Shown: positions 62,601 through 64,000 of the stretch, piece by piece
How the letters are laid out: every line of letters starts with the position of its first letter
Numbering within the stretch: the first letter of the stretch is position 1
Origin: an uncultured Eubacteriales bacterium
Lineage (GTDB): Bacteria; Bacillota; Clostridia; Oscillospirales; CAG-272
Length of the DNA stretch: 64,000 bases
Assembly (NCBI GenBank): GCA_900545935.1
Contig: URAP01000001.1
Span: 83,197-147,196 of the forward strand
Reading direction: 5' to 3'
The notes under the pieces: generated by a model
Databases searched by the model: none
What the model was told of the DNA's origin: nothing
The model's input: only the letters and a program-made list of their open reading frames with translations
Program-made: the position numbers and the translations under genes

Positions 62601-63341
62601 TCAGCCGTCAAAGCTCATGCTCCCGATTATCTCGCGGTATCTCTCGCTCTCACAGCCCGATGCATCGCGCAAAAGAAGCGCAGGCAGCAGACGCAGCGCG
62701 GCGGAACCGCCGCGGATGCCCTCGACAAGCACAAGCGACGGCTCATGAAGCTCATCACACTGAACAAAGCACATACGCTTCGGCTCGATTCCCGAGCTGC
62801 GCATGGCAGATATCAGGTCGCAGAGTCTGTCCGGTCGGTAAACGACATAAAAGGGACTTCCCCATTCGAGCATCCGCGCCGCCGCAGTGCAGAACTCGTC
62901 TATACCGCCGCGCGTCTCGTGACGCGACCGGTTTCTCCCGCTGTCGGCAGCCGCCTTGCCGGAGCTCACCTTCATATACGGCGGATTGGTCAGTACCGCA
63001 TCAAAGCGCAGACTGCCCGGCAGCTCCCTTATATCTGCCTCTATAACGGCTATTCGATCGTCGAGACTGTTCAGTGCGGTGTTACGGCGCGCAAGCGCAG
63101 CATATTCGGGCTGAGCCTCAACGGCAGTAACATGCTCATATTTTCCCGCTCCGGCAAGCAGCAGAGATATCGACCCTGCGCCGCAGCCGAGATCGGCGCA
63201 GCGTCCGCCGCTCTTGCCGCGCGCAAAGGCGGCGAGCAGCAGCGCATCCGTACCGTAGGTAAAGCCGCCTTCGGTGCGAATCATGCGCATTCCGAGATTA
63301 ATATCTATAATTGATTCTCCGGGCATGCATTCGTTATTCAT
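62601..63341 (-). CDS. TrmN6/YabB-like tRNA adenine-N6 methyltransferase
   Basis: A 246-residue SAM-dependent methyltransferase. Motif I CADLGCGAGSISLLLA (about residues 54-69) binds SAM; the amino-methylating motif NPPY appears in AVLTNPPYMKVSSGKA, and the N-terminal QxxxGFRFTxDALLLA-like region reads RTEGGFTYGTDALLLAAFA. Homologues modify A37 of tRNA-Val. AAAGGAG is eight bases before the ATG at 63341. It sits between the ferredoxin and rsmI genes, matching the conserved ricT-yabA-yabB-yabC cluster. Confidence 0.88.
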   Translation of the reverse strand: MNNECMPGESIIDINLGMRMIRTEGGFTYGTDALLLAAFARGKSGGRCADLGCGAGSISLLLAGAGKYEHVTAVEAQPEYAALARRNTALNSLDDRIAVIEADIRELPGSLRFDAVLTNPPYMKVSSGKAAADSGRNRSRHETRGGIDEFCTAAARMLEWGSPFYVVYRPDRLCDLISAMRSSGIEPKRMCFVQCDELHEPSLVLVEGIRGGSAALRLLPALLLRDASGCESERYREIIGSMSFDG

Positions 63342-63400
63342 CTCTCCGGCTCCTTTCGACAATTATAGAGTTTCGGTCTGCGCTTTTTCAGCCTCCCCGA

Positions 63401-63428
63401 AAAAAGGAAAAGGGCGCGATATGCGCCC
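63401..63428 (-). terminator. Terminator after the ferredoxin gene
   Basis: Minus strand GGGCGC-ATATC-GCGCCC followed by TTTTCCTTTTTT. It stands 21 bases after the ferredoxin stop, so most transcripts end here and the methyltransferase gene may depend on read-through or a promoter that I cannot place. Confidence 0.88.
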
Positions 63429-63448
63429 CTCACTTGATGGTTATAAGA

Positions 63449-63619
63449 TTATTCTGCAGCAGGTGCACCTACGGGGCAAACTTCTGCACATGCTCCGCAG
63501 CTCAGGCACTCGTCAGCATTGATCTCGTACTTTCCGTCACCCTCGGAAATAGCACTTACAGGGCACTCGCTTGCGCACGCGCCGCAGGAGATGCACTCAT
63601 CGGAAATTTTGTATGCCAT
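63449..63619 (-). CDS. 2[4Fe-4S] ferredoxin, clostridial type
   Basis: A 56-residue electron carrier. It has two complete cluster motifs: Cys9, 12, 15, 19 (CISCGACASECP) and Cys38, 41, 44, 48 (CLSCGACAEVCP), plus acidic surface residues, exactly as in clostridial ferredoxin. It carries electrons between pyruvate:ferredoxin oxidoreductase-type enzymes, hydrogenases and others in anaerobes. GGAGG lies nine bases before ATG. It has its own perfect promoter and terminator, so it should be highly expressed alone. Confidence 0.97.
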   Translation of the reverse strand: MAYKISDECISCGACASECPVSAISEGDGKYEINADECLSCGACAEVCPVGAPAAE

Positions 63620-63685
63620 CGTAAAATACCTCCATGTATTTTATAAATCATCATCCTCCGGGCGTATCGCCCTCGGGACGGTGAT

Positions 63686-63714
63686 ATTATAACACATGGG
63701 TGAAATTATGTCAA
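63686..63714 (-). promoter_or_regulatory. Perfect promoter of the ferredoxin gene
   Basis: Minus strand -35 TTGACA (63714-63709), 17 bases, -10 TATAAT (63691-63686). Confidence 0.88.
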
Positions 63715-63738
63715 CAGCATTTGATGGCTCGAATGCTA

Positions 63739-63753
63739 AATTTGTCAAATTTC
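63739..63753. promoter_or_regulatory. AT-rich inverted repeat upstream of the ferredoxin promoter
   Basis: AAATTTG-T-CAAATTT, a 7-base perfect inverted repeat, 24 bases upstream of the -35 box. It may be an activator or repressor site; no family can be named from it. Confidence 0.35.
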
Positions 63754-63827
63754 GATCGTCTCAAGTTTTATTAATCGTTGCCCGAGCCGCCTGCCGCACC
63801 GCCGGACGAATCAGCGCTTCCCTGACC

Positions 63828-64000
63828 TCAGGGCGAATTCGTCTCTCCCGGACCTCTGCGTCCGCGTCTGCCGCGCCCGCCCCTGCGGCGGTCTCTGCCT
63901 TCGCGCTGTTCACGGTTGTCGTGATTATCACGGGATTCTCTCCCCTCACGGGTTTCACGGCTGTCACGATTTTCACGGGACTCTCTGTTTTCGCGGGGTT
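63828..64000 (-). CDS. C-terminal tail of a protein cut by the window edge (Arg/Glu-rich; possibly RicT/PSP1)
   Basis: The last 57 codons of a gene that enters from the right. The tail is a run of RE, RD, RS and RN pairs (RENRESRENRDSRE), then an Arg/Gly-rich block RDRRRGGRGRRGRRGPGE, ending at TGA (63828). Such a tail is disordered and likely binds RNA or anionic partners. In B. subtilis ricT (yaaT, PSP1 domain) lies before yabA-yabB-yabC, so synteny with the trmN6-rsmI pair makes a RicT homologue the best guess, but no domain is visible here. The same frame stays open after the TGA for 18 more codons. Confidence 0.5.
   Translation of the reverse strand, partial: PRENRESRENRDSRETREGRESRDNHDNREQREGRDRRRGGRGRRGRRGPGETNSP

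Noticed and set aside
63761..63976. A 71-codon minus-strand frame (rich in Ala, Val, Arg) overlapping the Arg/Glu tail
   Set aside because: It is another frame of the same repetitive CGTGAA-type sequence. The Arg/Glu frame fits the known style of disordered tails and is open to the window edge.

Overview
The window is a bacterial chromosomal segment with no tRNA, rRNA, insertion sequence, phage gene or CRISPR array that I can find. Gene content points to a Gram-positive anaerobe of the class Clostridia: Shine-Dalgarno sites are mostly AAAGGAG, promoters are nearly all sigma-A type with 17-bp spacers, there is a T-box leader, a rimP-nusA-rnpM-L7Ae-infB cluster, a DtxR-controlled feo operon, a 2[4Fe-4S] ferredoxin, and an rsmI/trmN-type cluster. 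The DNA is moderately GC-rich. I cannot name the species.

Layout. Positions 1-11181 are read leftwards: the start of pgi, a D-Ala-D-Ala carboxypeptidase, lgt-folD, and a 2416-residue cyclic-glucan-synthase-like glycosyltransferase/phosphorylase. Positions 11424-22319 are read rightwards: mfd, a PrsA-like lipoprotein, a zinc-ribbon protein, and the rimP-nusA-rnpM-L7Ae-infB transcription/translation operon. Positions 22777-26802 are an iron module: feoA-feoA-feoB-small Cys-rich protein on the minus strand, divergent from a DtxR-type regulator, with inverted repeats between them. Positions 27123-32342 (minus) hold a Gfo/Idh oxidoreductase, an acyl-CoA ligase translationally coupled to an E2/CAT-like acyltransferase, and a LysR regulator. 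Positions 32496-37477 (plus) hold a heterodimeric ABC exporter and a Ca2+/cation antiporter.

Positions 37650-50427 (minus) are one large branched-chain amino acid operon: ilvA-ridA-leuA-leuC-leuD-leuB-ilvB-ilvN-ilvC-ilvD plus a DUF815 ATPase. It is preceded by a T-box leader with two stem I domains, whose apparent specifier codons differ (CUC for Leu, then AUC for Ile) but which share one T-box/terminator. Positions 50622-56624 hold a PTS-IIC-like membrane protein, a DUF218 membrane protein, an Mrp/NBP35 ATPase and a GH95 family glycosidase. Positions 56822-61334 (plus) hold murI, then a small gene for a 33-residue Tyr/Phe-rich peptide ending just before an intrinsic terminator, then a three-gene ABC transporter of the TrpXYZ type. 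I read this as a ribosome-mediated attenuator for an aromatic amino acid transporter. Positions 61568-64000 (minus) hold rsmI, a TrmN6-like methyltransferase, a ferredoxin, and the Arg/Glu-rich tail of a protein that runs off the right edge.

The two most interesting signals are the Leu+Ile tandem T-box (49913-50392) and the putative Tyr leader-peptide attenuator (57807-58080). All functional calls come from reading the sequence and recalling family features; no search was run.
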